Positions 17,801 through 25,114 of a DNA stretch of 64,000 nucleotides are shown one piece after another. Every line of letters starts with the position of its first letter. Within the stretch, counting starts at the first letter, position 1. The notes beneath the pieces are model-generated. The model had not been told where the DNA came from, searched no databases, and was given only the letters and a program-made list of their open reading frames with translations. A program made the position numbers and the translations under genes. Source of the DNA: Paracoccus xiamenensis (GTDB taxonomy: Bacteria > Pseudomonadota > Alphaproteobacteria > Rhodobacterales > Rhodobacteraceae); contig NZ_JAAOHY010000005.1 of assembly GCF_011308835.1 (NCBI RefSeq), forward strand, positions 62,001 to 126,000. The letters are read 5' to 3'.

Positions 17801-18456
17801 TTACCTGCCGCGACACCATCGCGGCCGCCTATCCTTTCGCCGATTCCAGCCGCAGCCTGTCCATCGACAATTTCACCGCCTTCTTCGGACCGGGCGGCGC
17901 GATGGATCGTTACTACAACGAATATCTCGACCCCTACGTCAACCGGACCGAAGAAGGGCTGGTCTGGCGCGACGACAAGGAGATCACGCAGCGGCTGTCC
18001 GTGAACACCCTGAAGCAGTTCGAACGGGCCGAAAGGATCCGCCGCGCCTTCTTTGCCGGCAATGGCACCAGCCCCTCGGTCGAGATCACCGTGGCGCAGG
18101 TTGATGCCCACCCCACCATCGAAAGCGCCATGCTGGCAATCAACGACACGCTGATCCCGACGGTCACCGGCTCGCTTCCGCGCACGGTGATCTGGCCGGG
18201 CACTGGCAAGGCGACGCTGTTGCAGTTGCAGCCGACACTGGACCGTCAGTCGGAAATCCGTTTCGACGGCAGCGCCTGGACCTTCATCAATTTCCTGAAC
18301 GCCGCCAGTTCGCGCCAGCAGCGCGGCGATACCCTGCGCGCCACCTATACGATCGGGGGGCGCAATATCACCTATGATTTCACCATCAACGCCATCGCAA
18401 ATCCCTTCACGATGCCGGAACTGAAAGAATTCGAATGTCCGCAGAGCGTCGACTGA
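14809..18456 (+). CDS. tssM: T6SS inner-membrane ATPase-like protein TssM (IcmF)
   Basis: Starts with GTG overlapping the tssL stop. The 1215 residues match the family size. Two membrane segments lie at about residues 20-70. A cytoplasmic NTPase domain has Walker A GPPGAGKTTAI near residue 128 and a Walker B-like ILIDTAGRY. A third membrane segment lies near 440-460, and a large periplasmic part carries the IcmF-related and C-terminal TssM domains (ending in the ...NAIANPFTMPELKEFECP region). TssM spans the envelope and forms the channel core with TssL. Its last 22 bases overlap tagF. Confidence 0.96.
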   Translation: MRFFGYYLRFPRWGEHAWWRWFVTILGLGGLCAAIWIGGPMTGWGPLTTVWLRATLIGLILGIFFLIVLVRWRRRVRAAREIEAALIPVEPEGDGKILAEKMQEALGVLKKSGGSSTLYDLPWYIIIGPPGAGKTTAIANSGMEFPLAHDKAVSGFGGTRNMDFWFAEDAILIDTAGRYTTQDSDLVADRASWDAFLDLLKKTRPNQPVNGVILSFSVEDMMTESPETLNRHAETVRARLAELHERLKIDFPVYVMFTKADLIAGFREYFASFSQSRRKLVWGHTFQTADRKAITHEAVPQEFDRLVARLSDEVADRLSEEPDGISRIAIFGLPGQMALLRDNISDFLRRVFEPTRYKTNAILRGFYFTSGTQEGTPIDQVLGAIQSGPDGASVFQPAFMSGRGKSFFIHDLLKRVVIPEQGWVGHDRKAVQRALLIRSTALTAIAIATLGTAGALGYSYWKNLNLVRTAEAETQSYARAAVDELNRDVISDTDLRPISPLLDDLKSMPAGYGDSQDPGIWERMGLGQRKRLNAVATDTYSQALERMLRPRLILDLEKRMPQIIASGEMTQIYRALKVYLLLGKQGETTDDAAIKAWFDESWAQEYPGLEGIRFADGLEAHLDAMLALDDKRDPLVALDQATVERARAAIAQLPLDEQAYALIVDGAINATNLEEWQLVQKIDGPAAQVFATRDGSDLSTLTVPALYTYEGFWGYFFDQLDVVGEQLRKDQWVLGDQASSSDIDRRLQRLDRDLMERYRREYFAAWQGMLGNLTLVSMVADKPQYAALGTASSASGSPIMRLVESVDRETYLTREIDDAASIPEEELATAMAGGGTGGSGGAVANQLVNRFISRTGGLQRILLEEAARKRGGKTQIRPGQSSTEGGAPEGGVFAPIEAIAAEFEGWHALLQGNENARPIDTLLGDLGAIWMNRRDAEANPGPADAALPTLLNTLTRNNSRLPESLAAMMTRAEDDFRSGASDSSIETMNRALSDSITFTCRDTIAAAYPFADSSRSLSIDNFTAFFGPGGAMDRYYNEYLDPYVNRTEEGLVWRDDKEITQRLSVNTLKQFERAERIRRAFFAGNGTSPSVEITVAQVDAHPTIESAMLAINDTLIPTVTGSLPRTVIWPGTGKATLLQLQPTLDRQSEIRFDGSAWTFINFLNAASSRQQRGDTLRATYTIGGRNITYDFTINAIANPFTMPELKEFECPQSVD

Positions 18457-19145
18457 TCGCCACCGCCGTCTTTGGAAAACATCCCGGTTTTGGCGACTTC
18501 CTTGCTGCGGGAGAATTACCCGCCGAAGGCGTCAGCCGGATCATGGACTGGCTGGCGCAGGTGCTGGGCGCATGGCGCGAGGCCGCGGGCCCTGACTGGC
18601 AAGCGGGTTTCGACAGGGCGCCGGGCTTGCGCTTCTGGATCGGTGCAGGACTGACAGGCGGCACGGCATTGCGGGGTGCGCTGATCCCTTCGCGTGATCG
18701 CAGCGGTCGGCGCTTTCCGCTGGTTGTCGCACAGGCCACCGGCGGCGGCGCCCCGGTCGTGGACGCAGATCAGGACTTCTACACCCAGGCCGACGCCGAA
18801 TTGCGCGCACTGGCGCAGGTCGACCGCTTTGACCCGCGCGAGGTCGCGGGCGCCTTCGCATCTCAGCTGCCCATCCCGGTCGATGATGGTGTCGTCCCCG
18901 GCGCCAGCTTCTGGGCCACCAATGCGACCCGCGCACCACGGGAGTTCCTGGCAGAACTGGCCGCCACCGATTACGCCCATGCACAAGCGGGCCGCAGCTA
19001 TTGGTGGTTCGCAGCTGACGAGCAGACCGGCCAGCAAAGTGGGCTGATGGCCTGCGCCGGCTGGCCCGGTCAGCATGAAATGGGATGGCTGCTGGCCGGT
19101 GGCCGCGTTAAGTCAGCCGCCGCCGCTGACGAGGCGCAGGCATGA
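18435..19145 (+). CDS. tagF: T6SS-associated protein TagF
   Basis: The 236-residue protein begins with the TagF (ImpM/DUF2094) signature FGKHPGFGDFLAAGELP and continues with WIGAGLTGGTALRGALIPSRDRSGRRFPL. TagF is a negative post-translational regulator of T6SS assembly in Pseudomonas and Agrobacterium, working against or through the Fha/PpkA branch. In Agrobacterium it is fused to PppA; here the two are separate but overlap by an ATGA. It overlaps the 3' end of tssM by 22 bases. Confidence 0.93.
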   Translation: MSAERRLIATAVFGKHPGFGDFLAAGELPAEGVSRIMDWLAQVLGAWREAAGPDWQAGFDRAPGLRFWIGAGLTGGTALRGALIPSRDRSGRRFPLVVAQATGGGAPVVDADQDFYTQADAELRALAQVDRFDPREVAGAFASQLPIPVDDGVVPGASFWATNATRAPREFLAELAATDYAHAQAGRSYWWFAADEQTGQQSGLMACAGWPGQHEMGWLLAGGRVKSAAAADEAQA

Positions 19146-19906
19146 ACGCAGAAAGCACGCCCCTGATCTTCCAGACTGCCGCGCTGAGCCATCAGGGCTG
19201 CGTCCGCAGCCATAATGAGGACAATTACGTCGCCCTGCCCGAACTGGGCCTGTGGGTGGTGGCCGATGGCATGGGCGGGCATGAGGCCGGCGACATCGCC
19301 AGCGACATCATTGTGCAGGAAATGTCTTCGCTGGGGGTGGCAGTCACTGCGTCAGATCAGCGGGCGCGCTTCCTCGAACGGCTCGACCGGGCACATCACC
19401 GCATTCGGGCCCATGCTGCCGAACACGATCTCGACACGGTGGGCACCACGGTTGCCGCACTGATGGTTTTCGGGGCCGAACTGTCCTGCGCCTGGGCCGG
19501 TGACAGCCGCATCTACCTGTTGCGCGACCGCGTGTTGACAGCGATGACCCGCGACCACAGCGAGGTCGCGACCCTGCTGGCCGAAGGCACCATCACCCCC
19601 GAAGAGGCCCGCAGCTCTCCGCGGCGCAATGTCATCACCCGCGCAATCGGCATCGGCAGCGCCCCTCAGCCAGAGGTGGTGACCGGTGTGGCGCGTCCCG
19701 GCGACCGCTTCCTGATCTGTTCGGACGGTCTGACCGAACACCTGACCGACGAGGATCTGACCTATGTGCTGGGTGCCGGGCGCGACGCCCAGCAGGCCGC
19801 CGAACATCTGGTCGGGATGACGCTGGAACGCGGTGCCAAGGACAATGTGACCGTGGTCGTCATCGACGCGGCCGCGGCCGGTGACGATCCGGACGAAGGC
19901 GGCTGA
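19142..19906 (+). CDS. pppA: PP2C-family Ser/Thr phosphatase of the T6SS, PppA
   Basis: 254 residues with the PP2C metal-binding motifs: RSHNEDNYVALPE near residue 20, VVADGMGGHEAGDIAS near 39, CAWAGDSRIYLLRD near 117, TRDHSEV, LICSDGLTEHL near 180, and KDNVTVVVI near the C-terminus. In T6SS loci PppA reverses PpkA phosphorylation and so resets firing. Its ATG overlaps the tagF stop, and ppkA follows after 2 bases, so phosphatase and kinase are made from one message. Confidence 0.95.
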   Translation: MNAESTPLIFQTAALSHQGCVRSHNEDNYVALPELGLWVVADGMGGHEAGDIASDIIVQEMSSLGVAVTASDQRARFLERLDRAHHRIRAHAAEHDLDTVGTTVAALMVFGAELSCAWAGDSRIYLLRDRVLTAMTRDHSEVATLLAEGTITPEEARSSPRRNVITRAIGIGSAPQPEVVTGVARPGDRFLICSDGLTEHLTDEDLTYVLGAGRDAQQAAEHLVGMTLERGAKDNVTVVVIDAAAAGDDPDEGG

Positions 19907-19908
19907 CG

Positions 19909-22215
19909 ATGTCCGGGCCAAAGAACCCAAGGGCCACCCCAGAGGCCGGGGCCGAACCAGCAGGGGCCAGCGGCGAGGAGGAGTCGCGCCCCTCCCCCCC
20001 AACCGATGCGCCGCCAACGCGCGAACTGCCGGTCGACCCCGACCGCACGATGATCGCAACCGACAAGGCGCCCTCCGGTGGTGCCACCGGATCCGACGAC
20101 CGCACCCGTATCGCCACACCGCCCGAGACCACAGCACCCGAAAGCCCGCCCGCTTCGGCAGATCCCGACCGCACCATGATCGCGCAGGACGATACCGCGC
20201 CGACCCAAAGCCGCAAGGCGGCAGGTGACGACCGCACCCGCATCGCCTCGAAAGACACCGAGGCAGCAGCAGGCCTGCCCGAGCCAATCGTCCATGATCG
20301 CACCATGATTGCCGCGCCCGGTCAGGAAGTGCCCGTTCCGGGGCCGGGCAAGGACTCCAGCGCGCTGCCTGCCCCCATGCCGACCGTCGTATCGGAAATC
20401 GCGCCGGCGCTGCCGTCATCCGCGCCCGCCCGGCTGGTCGAGCCGGGGACGCTGATCAACAACAATTACCGGATCGAGGCGCTGATCAGCGCGGGCGGCA
20501 TGGGCGAGGTCTACCGCGCCGTCAACGTCTTCACCGGCGACCCGGTGGCGGTAAAGGTGATCCTGCCCGAACTGGCGCGCGACCGCGACATCATCGACCT
20601 GTTCCGACGCGAGGCCCGCGTGCTGGTCCAGCTGCGCGACGATGCCATCGTCAGCTATCACAACTTCATCCTCGATCAGGGGCTGGATCGTTACTGCCTG
20701 ATCATGGAATTTGTCGAGGGCGCACATCTGGGCAGCCGGATCCGCAGCGGCAAGGCGATGCCCGACGATCAGGCACTGCTGCTGATGCGACGACTGGCGG
20801 GCGGGTTGCGCCAGGCCCATGCGCGCGGCGTGACCCATCGCGACCTGTCCCCCGATAATATCATCCTGCGCCATGACCGGGTTGAAGAGGCGGTACTGAT
20901 CGACTTCGGCATCGCCCGCTCGACCGAGCTGGGCGACGGGCTGGCCGGGCGTTTTGCGGGCAAGTTCAAATATATCGCCCCTGAACAGCTTGGCCATTTC
21001 GACGGTGTGATCGGACCGCCGACCGATATTTACGGGCTGGCGCTGCTGATGGTGGCGGTGTCGCGCGGCAAGCCGCTGGATATGGGCGATTCCGTTGTCA
21101 CCGCTTCGGACGCGCGCCAGCAGATCCCCGATCTTGACGGCCTGTCGCATCGGGTCTTTCCGCTGATCCAACACATGCTGGAACCCGATCCCGCCGCCCG
21201 TCCCGGCGATATGAGCCAGGTCATCGCCATGCTGGACGACCCGATGCGGATCCCGGCGCGCTATCGCCTGCCGCTGTGGACGACCGACCAGACCAAGCCG
21301 CCAGCGGGAACCGAAATCACCGGCGTGTCGGAATCGCCCTTTGGCAGCTTTCACCCCGATACCGCCCTGCCCCCGCCGCCCGTGGCAGAACCCCCTGCGC
21401 GTTCACGCCTGCCCCTGCCGGCGTTTATCGGCGGCGGTGCGGCGTTGCTGCTTCTGGCCGCCGCAGGCGGCTGGTTCGCGCTGCGCAACCCAGCCGCGCC
21501 ACCCGCGCCCGATGTGGAGCCTGCGCCAGCACTCGCCTCGACCCTGCCGCCGCGCGATGCGTCCAGCCGCGAGGGCTTTCTGGCAGAGCTATCGCTTGGC
21601 CCCTGCACCATGGCGCAACGCATCGCGGCCGGACCCCAGACCGGCCTGATCGAAGTGCTGAGCGATGCACCCGTGGACGCGGCCACCGTGCAGAACCCTT
21701 ATGAGGAAGCTTTCAGCACACGCCCGACCGTCATCGAACAGCGCGTCACCACCTCGCAATGCCCGGTGCTGGACTTCGCCAATACGCTTAGCGGACGAGG
21801 CTCTCGCGCCCCGGTGATCGAGCCATTGGCCCGCAGCACCCCTACCGGTTTCCAGCTGGAGGCGCAGGTCGGCGCATTGGCGGGCCGCAGCCTGTGGCTG
21901 GCGCTGATCGCGCCCGACGGCGCGGTCTATGACCTGACAGGCCAGTCGCGCAGCCTGCCCGATGGCGGGGTCAGCCTTGGTGCCGCGATTGATCTGCCCC
22001 AGCCACCCGCCGAGGGCGCGGGTTCCTATCTGCTGCTGGCGGTGACCACATCGCAGCCGTTGGTGGCGGTGGCTGCCGCGCCGGCCGGTGCCAGCGCGGA
22101 AACCCTGTTGCCCGCCATCCTGTCCGAAATGCAGGCCACGCCCGAGGGTGCCGCCGCCGCACTGTCCCCACTTGCCTACCAAACACCCCCGACCGCGCCG
22201 TCGAATGCCGGCTAG
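19909..22215 (+). CDS. ppkA: Membrane Ser/Thr kinase PpkA with repeated DRT motifs and a periplasmic domain
   Basis: 768 residues in four parts. Residues 1-180 are a Pro/Ala/Asp-rich tail with five DRT[MR]IA motifs (Thr47, 66, 89, 110, 132). Residues about 185-450 are a Hanks kinase domain: GGMGEVYRA (196-204), VAVK Lys216, THRDLSPDN (309-317) and IDFGIARS (331-338). One membrane segment lies at about 505-525. Residues about 550-768 are periplasmic, with Cys566 and Cys618. PpkA phosphorylates Fha or TssL to trigger T6SS assembly in studied species. The tail motifs look like acceptor sites for the FHA protein encoded at 36807-38183. The periplasmic domain is collinear with the C-terminal domain of the TonB-like protein at 25111-26160. 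It ends 6 bases before the convergent DUF1036 gene. Confidence 0.93.
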   Translation: MSGPKNPRATPEAGAEPAGASGEEESRPSPPTDAPPTRELPVDPDRTMIATDKAPSGGATGSDDRTRIATPPETTAPESPPASADPDRTMIAQDDTAPTQSRKAAGDDRTRIASKDTEAAAGLPEPIVHDRTMIAAPGQEVPVPGPGKDSSALPAPMPTVVSEIAPALPSSAPARLVEPGTLINNNYRIEALISAGGMGEVYRAVNVFTGDPVAVKVILPELARDRDIIDLFRREARVLVQLRDDAIVSYHNFILDQGLDRYCLIMEFVEGAHLGSRIRSGKAMPDDQALLLMRRLAGGLRQAHARGVTHRDLSPDNIILRHDRVEEAVLIDFGIARSTELGDGLAGRFAGKFKYIAPEQLGHFDGVIGPPTDIYGLALLMVAVSRGKPLDMGDSVVTASDARQQIPDLDGLSHRVFPLIQHMLEPDPAARPGDMSQVIAMLDDPMRIPARYRLPLWTTDQTKPPAGTEITGVSESPFGSFHPDTALPPPPVAEPPARSRLPLPAFIGGGAALLLLAAAGGWFALRNPAAPPAPDVEPAPALASTLPPRDASSREGFLAELSLGPCTMAQRIAAGPQTGLIEVLSDAPVDAATVQNPYEEAFSTRPTVIEQRVTTSQCPVLDFANTLSGRGSRAPVIEPLARSTPTGFQLEAQVGALAGRSLWLALIAPDGAVYDLTGQSRSLPDGGVSLGAAIDLPQPPAEGAGSYLLLAVTTSQPLVAVAAAPAGASAETLLPAILSEMQATPEGAAAALSPLAYQTPPTAPSNAG
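20041..20313 (+). repeat. Five DRT[MR]IA motif repeats in the PpkA tail
   Basis: Motifs begin at 20041, 20098, 20167, 20230 and 20296. The variable residue alternates strictly Met, Arg, Met, Arg, Met, and motif spacing is 19-23 residues. Each is preceded by D or PD. The same core is found in TssL at 12977 (DRTDL) and 13079 (DRTVIG). Confidence 0.85.
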
Positions 22216-22221
22216 CAGCCT

Positions 22222-22656
22222 TTATGGGCGGGGGGCCACGAAAACCGTCCAGCTGTCCTGCTGCTGGGTGTCGATTTCGTAATAGCGTGCGTCCAGATAG
22301 CCGCGGATCAGGCAATCCTGCTGGCCCTCGATCACGAATTTCCCGGTGGCGATGCACATCGGCGTCGAACCGGGCAGCGCCTCGTTCCCGAACACGTCGG
22401 CGGCGAAGATGTAATAATAGCGCGCCTGCAACGGTTCGGGGCGCAGGGTCGCGCATTGGTTCGGCGCCACCCGCCACCAGCCCCGGGTCACAAATTCCGC
22501 GCCATCGGCTTCGGCAAGGGCGATGTTCAGGACGTCAAAGCTTTGGTTACACAGGCTCAGCTCTGCCTCTGCCGTGCCGGTCGTGGTCAGCGACAAAAGC
22601 GCGGCAGCGACAGCCAGGTGCGGCAGTTTCCGCCATGTTTCGCTGTCGTCGTTCAT
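22222..22656 (-). CDS. DUF1036 family secreted protein
   Basis: 144 residues with a signal peptide (hydrophobic core near residues 13-25, Ala-rich cleavage region TAEA) followed by the DUF1036 pattern: LSLCNQSFDVLNIALAE, GWWRVAPNQCATL, YYYIFAADVFG, and a Cys pair further on. The family is common in alphaproteobacteria and its function is unknown. It points against the surrounding plus-strand T6SS genes, ending 6 bases from the ppkA stop, with its start 52 bases from the divergent gene at 22709. It therefore splits the plus-strand genes into two transcription units. Confidence 0.85.
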   Translation of the reverse strand: MNDDSETWRKLPHLAVAAALLSLTTTGTAEAELSLCNQSFDVLNIALAEADGAEFVTRGWWRVAPNQCATLRPEPLQARYYYIFAADVFGNEALPGSTPMCIATGKFVIEGQQDCLIRGYLDARYYEIDTQQQDSWTVFVAPRP

Positions 22657-22708
22657 TGAGCGTCAGTTTCGCCTGTGTTAGCGTCCGGGCCAAAGGAGCC
22701 TGCGGACC

Positions 22709-23125
22709 ATGAAGCCCATCCTGATCTTTGGCGCAAGTCTTTCGGCGGCCGCTATGGCGGCAGGTTTTGCGACGCTGGCGGATCAGGCAATCCCGCGACG
22801 GGCGGTCGATGCCGAACCGGTCCGCCCCGCAGCAGTCGCGCGCGAAACGGCCGATCTGACCCGCATCATTCGCAGCGAAGCCCCCCGGATCGCCGCACCA
22901 AGACAACCCGAAACCACGGACCACGCCGGAACTTCGACCAAGGCACCGCAGGCGGCACCCGCACAAATGTCACTGCTGCCAAAAGGTCAGGCAGTAGCGC
23001 GCCCTGTCGCTCGCCCCCAAGCGGCCATGCCTGATCTTGCGCAGGCCAAGGACATTACCCCCCGGCCCGCCCCGATCACGGCAGCGCGGTTCGACTATAT
23101 TCCCCTGATCGGGGTCTATCGGTGA
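22709..23125 (+). CDS. Small exported or membrane-anchored hypothetical protein
   Basis: 138 residues. AAAGGAG lies 8-9 bases before ATG 22709. One hydrophobic segment at about residues 4-22 acts as a signal or anchor, followed by a Pro/Ala/Arg-rich stretch without predicted globular structure and an aromatic end (ARFDYIPLIGVYR). No family recognised. It is first in the unit that continues with another secreted protein, ExbB-like, two ExbD-like proteins and a TonB-like protein, so it may be a periplasmic linker of that complex. Its stop is 11 bases before the next start. Confidence 0.7.
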   Translation: MKPILIFGASLSAAAMAAGFATLADQAIPRRAVDAEPVRPAAVARETADLTRIIRSEAPRIAAPRQPETTDHAGTSTKAPQAAPAQMSLLPKGQAVARPVARPQAAMPDLAQAKDITPRPAPITAARFDYIPLIGVYR

Positions 23126-23136
23126 AAGGAGCCCCG

Positions 23137-23595
23137 ATGTTTCGCGCACCCTCCCCCAAGGCGGTCGGCGCCGCCGTGCTGGCGGCAGCCCTCGGGCTGG
23201 CGCAAAGCGCCGCAGCGCAGGACAGCGCCGCGCCAAGTGGTGACGTGCTGCTGGAACTGAACGGCTTGACCGACAGCGAAGGCGACAGCTGCACGCTGAC
23301 TTTCCTGACCACGAACCGCCTGCAACAAGGGCTGCAACGCGCGGCCTGGCAGGTCGCGATCTTTGACGCCGACGGCGCGGTCAAGCTGCTGCCGGTGCTG
23401 GACTTCGGCGCGCTGATCGCTGGAAAAACCCGCGTCATTCCCTTCGTAATCCCCGGCGGCCAATGTGCCAGCATCGGGCGCATCGTCGTCAACGATGTCA
23501 TCGAATGCACGGCCGAGGGCGGCGGCGACCTGCGCACGCTCTGCCTGGCTAATCTGACGACGCAAAACCGCAGCAGTATCGAGTTCGGAATCTGA
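23137..23595 (+). CDS. Secreted hypothetical protein of the ExbB/TonB-like unit
   Basis: ATG 23137 is preferred over the in-frame GTG 23122 because AAAGGAG lies just upstream of it and it starts a good signal peptide cleaved near QSAAAQ. The mature protein of about 125 residues contains four Cys and beta-strand-like stretches (VLLELNGLTDSEGDSCTLTF, AAWQVAIFDADGAVKLLPVLDF), compatible with a small disulfide-bonded beta-sandwich. No family recognised. It lies 7 bases before the ExbB-like gene, and a periplasmic role in that complex is inferred. Confidence 0.75.
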   Translation: MFRAPSPKAVGAAVLAAALGLAQSAAAQDSAAPSGDVLLELNGLTDSEGDSCTLTFLTTNRLQQGLQRAAWQVAIFDADGAVKLLPVLDFGALIAGKTRVIPFVIPGGQCASIGRIVVNDVIECTAEGGGDLRTLCLANLTTQNRSSIEFGI

Positions 23596-23602
23596 TTTCT
23601 CC

Positions 23603-24241
23603 ATGAACCTGTCCATGTTTCAATCCCTGCCGGCAACCACGCTGGCCGTGTTTCTTGCCCTTGCCGCGCTGTCGGTGCTGACCGTCACCGTCGCCATTTT
23701 CAAGATCACCCAATTCCGCCGCATGGGCCTTGGCCGCCACAACGAGGCGGAGGCCATCCTCGACGATTGGCTGAACGGCCGCCCGGACGAGGCGCAGCGC
23801 AAGGCCACCGCCAGCGGATCGGTCCTGTCGCGGGTGCTGCGCGCGGTGATGTCGGGCCTGCGGGCGCGGCCCTCGGACCCGTTTTATGGCGAGGAACTGG
23901 CCCGGCAGGCGGCACTGGTGGAACTGACCCGGATGGGCAGCCGCATGCGCTTGCTGGAGGCGGTGGTGCAGATGGCCCCGATGCTGGGCCTGCTGGGCAC
24001 GGTGATCGGCATGATCGACGCCTTCGGCAGCCTTGCCGCCAGCCAGGCGGCGGCGGATCCGCGCATGCTCGCCTCTGGCATCTGGACGGCGCTGACCACC
24101 ACAGCCGCAGGGCTGTCGATTGCGCTGGTGGCCTATTTCATCGCCGCCTGGCTGGAAGGCCGCATCGACGATGAACGCCAGACGATCGAGATGGTGATTT
24201 CTTCTGCGATCCACGGCCGCGTCGGCCAGACCCGCGGCTGA
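23603..24241 (+). CDS. MotA/TolQ/ExbB proton channel family protein
   Basis: 212 residues. The N-terminal membrane segment covers about residues 12-33 and is followed by a cytoplasmic loop. The ExbB/TolQ core has two further membrane helices (residues about 115-140 and 160-185), with the conserved LEAVVQMAPMLGLLGTVIGMIDAF and GIWTALTTTAAGLSIALVAYF. ExbB-type proteins form pentamers that pass protons and drive a partner ExbD/TonB. It is followed immediately by two ExbD-like genes and a TonB-like gene, making a complete set. The embedding inside a T6SS locus suggests that it powers a T6SS-related step rather than metal uptake; no TonB-dependent receptor gene is near. Confidence 0.92.
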   Translation: MNLSMFQSLPATTLAVFLALAALSVLTVTVAIFKITQFRRMGLGRHNEAEAILDDWLNGRPDEAQRKATASGSVLSRVLRAVMSGLRARPSDPFYGEELARQAALVELTRMGSRMRLLEAVVQMAPMLGLLGTVIGMIDAFGSLAASQAAADPRMLASGIWTALTTTAAGLSIALVAYFIAAWLEGRIDDERQTIEMVISSAIHGRVGQTRG

Positions 24242-24244
24242 TCC

Positions 24245-24712
24245 GTGGCGATGGCGGGCGGCCAGAAGCGTCCGGGGCTGGTCCTGCCCCGCCGCAACCG
24301 GCGTTATCGGTTCTCGATGACGCCGCTGGCCGATGTGATGTTCCAGCTGCTGATCTTCTTCATGCTGTCGGCCAATATCGCGCCCTATTCGATGCTGGAC
24401 CTACGCACCGGCGGGCTGTCGGGCGGCGGCGGATCGCCTGATCCCCAATCGGCGACCGATCCGGGCCGAACCACCGATATCCGCAGCACCGCAGTCTGGA
24501 CGCTGGACCCGGCGGGCACCATCCTGGCCAGCGGGCAGCGCTATGACCCGGCGCGGCTGCCGGCGCTGGCGGATGCTCTGCTGGCGCAGGGGACGCGCGA
24601 CGTGCTGGTGGTGCTGCGCCGCGATGTCGCCGTGCAGCAACTGGTCACCGTGCTGCAAACGCTGGCGGCGCGCGGCATCACCTCGGTCCAGATTGCCAGC
24701 GGAGGGGTGTGA
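24245..24712 (+). CDS. ExbD-like protein 1 (with the proton-carrying Asp)
   Basis: 155 residues from GTG 24245; ATG 24251 is equally possible and no clear ribosome-binding site decides. The single membrane helix has the ExbD/TolR pattern TPLADVMFQLLIFFMLSAN, with the conserved Asp at residue 30 (codon 24332-24334). The C-terminal periplasmic domain (DVLVVLRRDVAVQQLVTVLQTL) matches the ExbD/TolR fold. In ExbBD this Asp carries protons through the ExbB pore. The stop codon abuts the start of the second ExbD gene. Confidence 0.9.
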   Translation: MAMAGGQKRPGLVLPRRNRRYRFSMTPLADVMFQLLIFFMLSANIAPYSMLDLRTGGLSGGGGSPDPQSATDPGRTTDIRSTAVWTLDPAGTILASGQRYDPARLPALADALLAQGTRDVLVVLRRDVAVQQLVTVLQTLAARGITSVQIASGGV

Positions 24713-25114
24713 ATGGCGCTGAACCTGCCCCCGCGCCGCCACGAACGCGCCCATATCGACACCTCGCTGTCGATCGTGAACATCGTGCTGCTGCTGCTTT
24801 TCTTCTTCATGATCGTCGGCCAGACCGCCCGGCCAGAGCCGGGGCTGGAGCTGTCGCGGACCGAAGATCTGCCGCTGGAACAGCTGCCCTCGCCCATCCT
24901 GATCGTCGAAGGCGACGGCAGCTGGCTGCTGGATGGTGAACCCATCTCTGCCGATCTGCTGCCCGCCGCAGTGCCCGCGACGGGCGGGCAGGTCCTGCAC
25001 CTGATGATCGACCGCGAAGCACCGGCCCATCTGCTGGTCGAGACGCTGAATGACCCGGTTCTGACCGATTACGACCTGCGGCTGGTGACGCTGAACGATC
25101 GCGGTGCGCCATGA
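24713..25114 (+). CDS. ExbD-like protein 2 (Asn replaces the proton-carrying Asp)
   Basis: 133 residues starting directly after the stop of ExbD 1. The membrane helix reads LSIVNIVLLLLFFFMIVGQ. Aligned on the FFM motif of ExbD 1, the key acidic position is Asn23 (codon AAC 24779-24781). A periplasmic ExbD/TolR-like domain follows (ILIVEGDGSWLLDGEPI, HLMIDREAPAHLLVETLN). A paired ExbD without the Asp suggests a heterodimer with only one proton-carrying subunit. The stop overlaps the start of the TonB-like gene (ATGA). Confidence 0.88.
   Translation: MALNLPPRRHERAHIDTSLSIVNIVLLLLFFFMIVGQTARPEPGLELSRTEDLPLEQLPSPILIVEGDGSWLLDGEPISADLLPAAVPATGGQVLHLMIDREAPAHLLVETLNDPVLTDYDLRLVTLNDRGAP

Noticed and set aside
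15493..18111. 872-codon open frame antisense to tssM
   Set aside because: Same GC-related artefact; low-complexity Gln/Gly/His/Arg product opposite a complete TssM.
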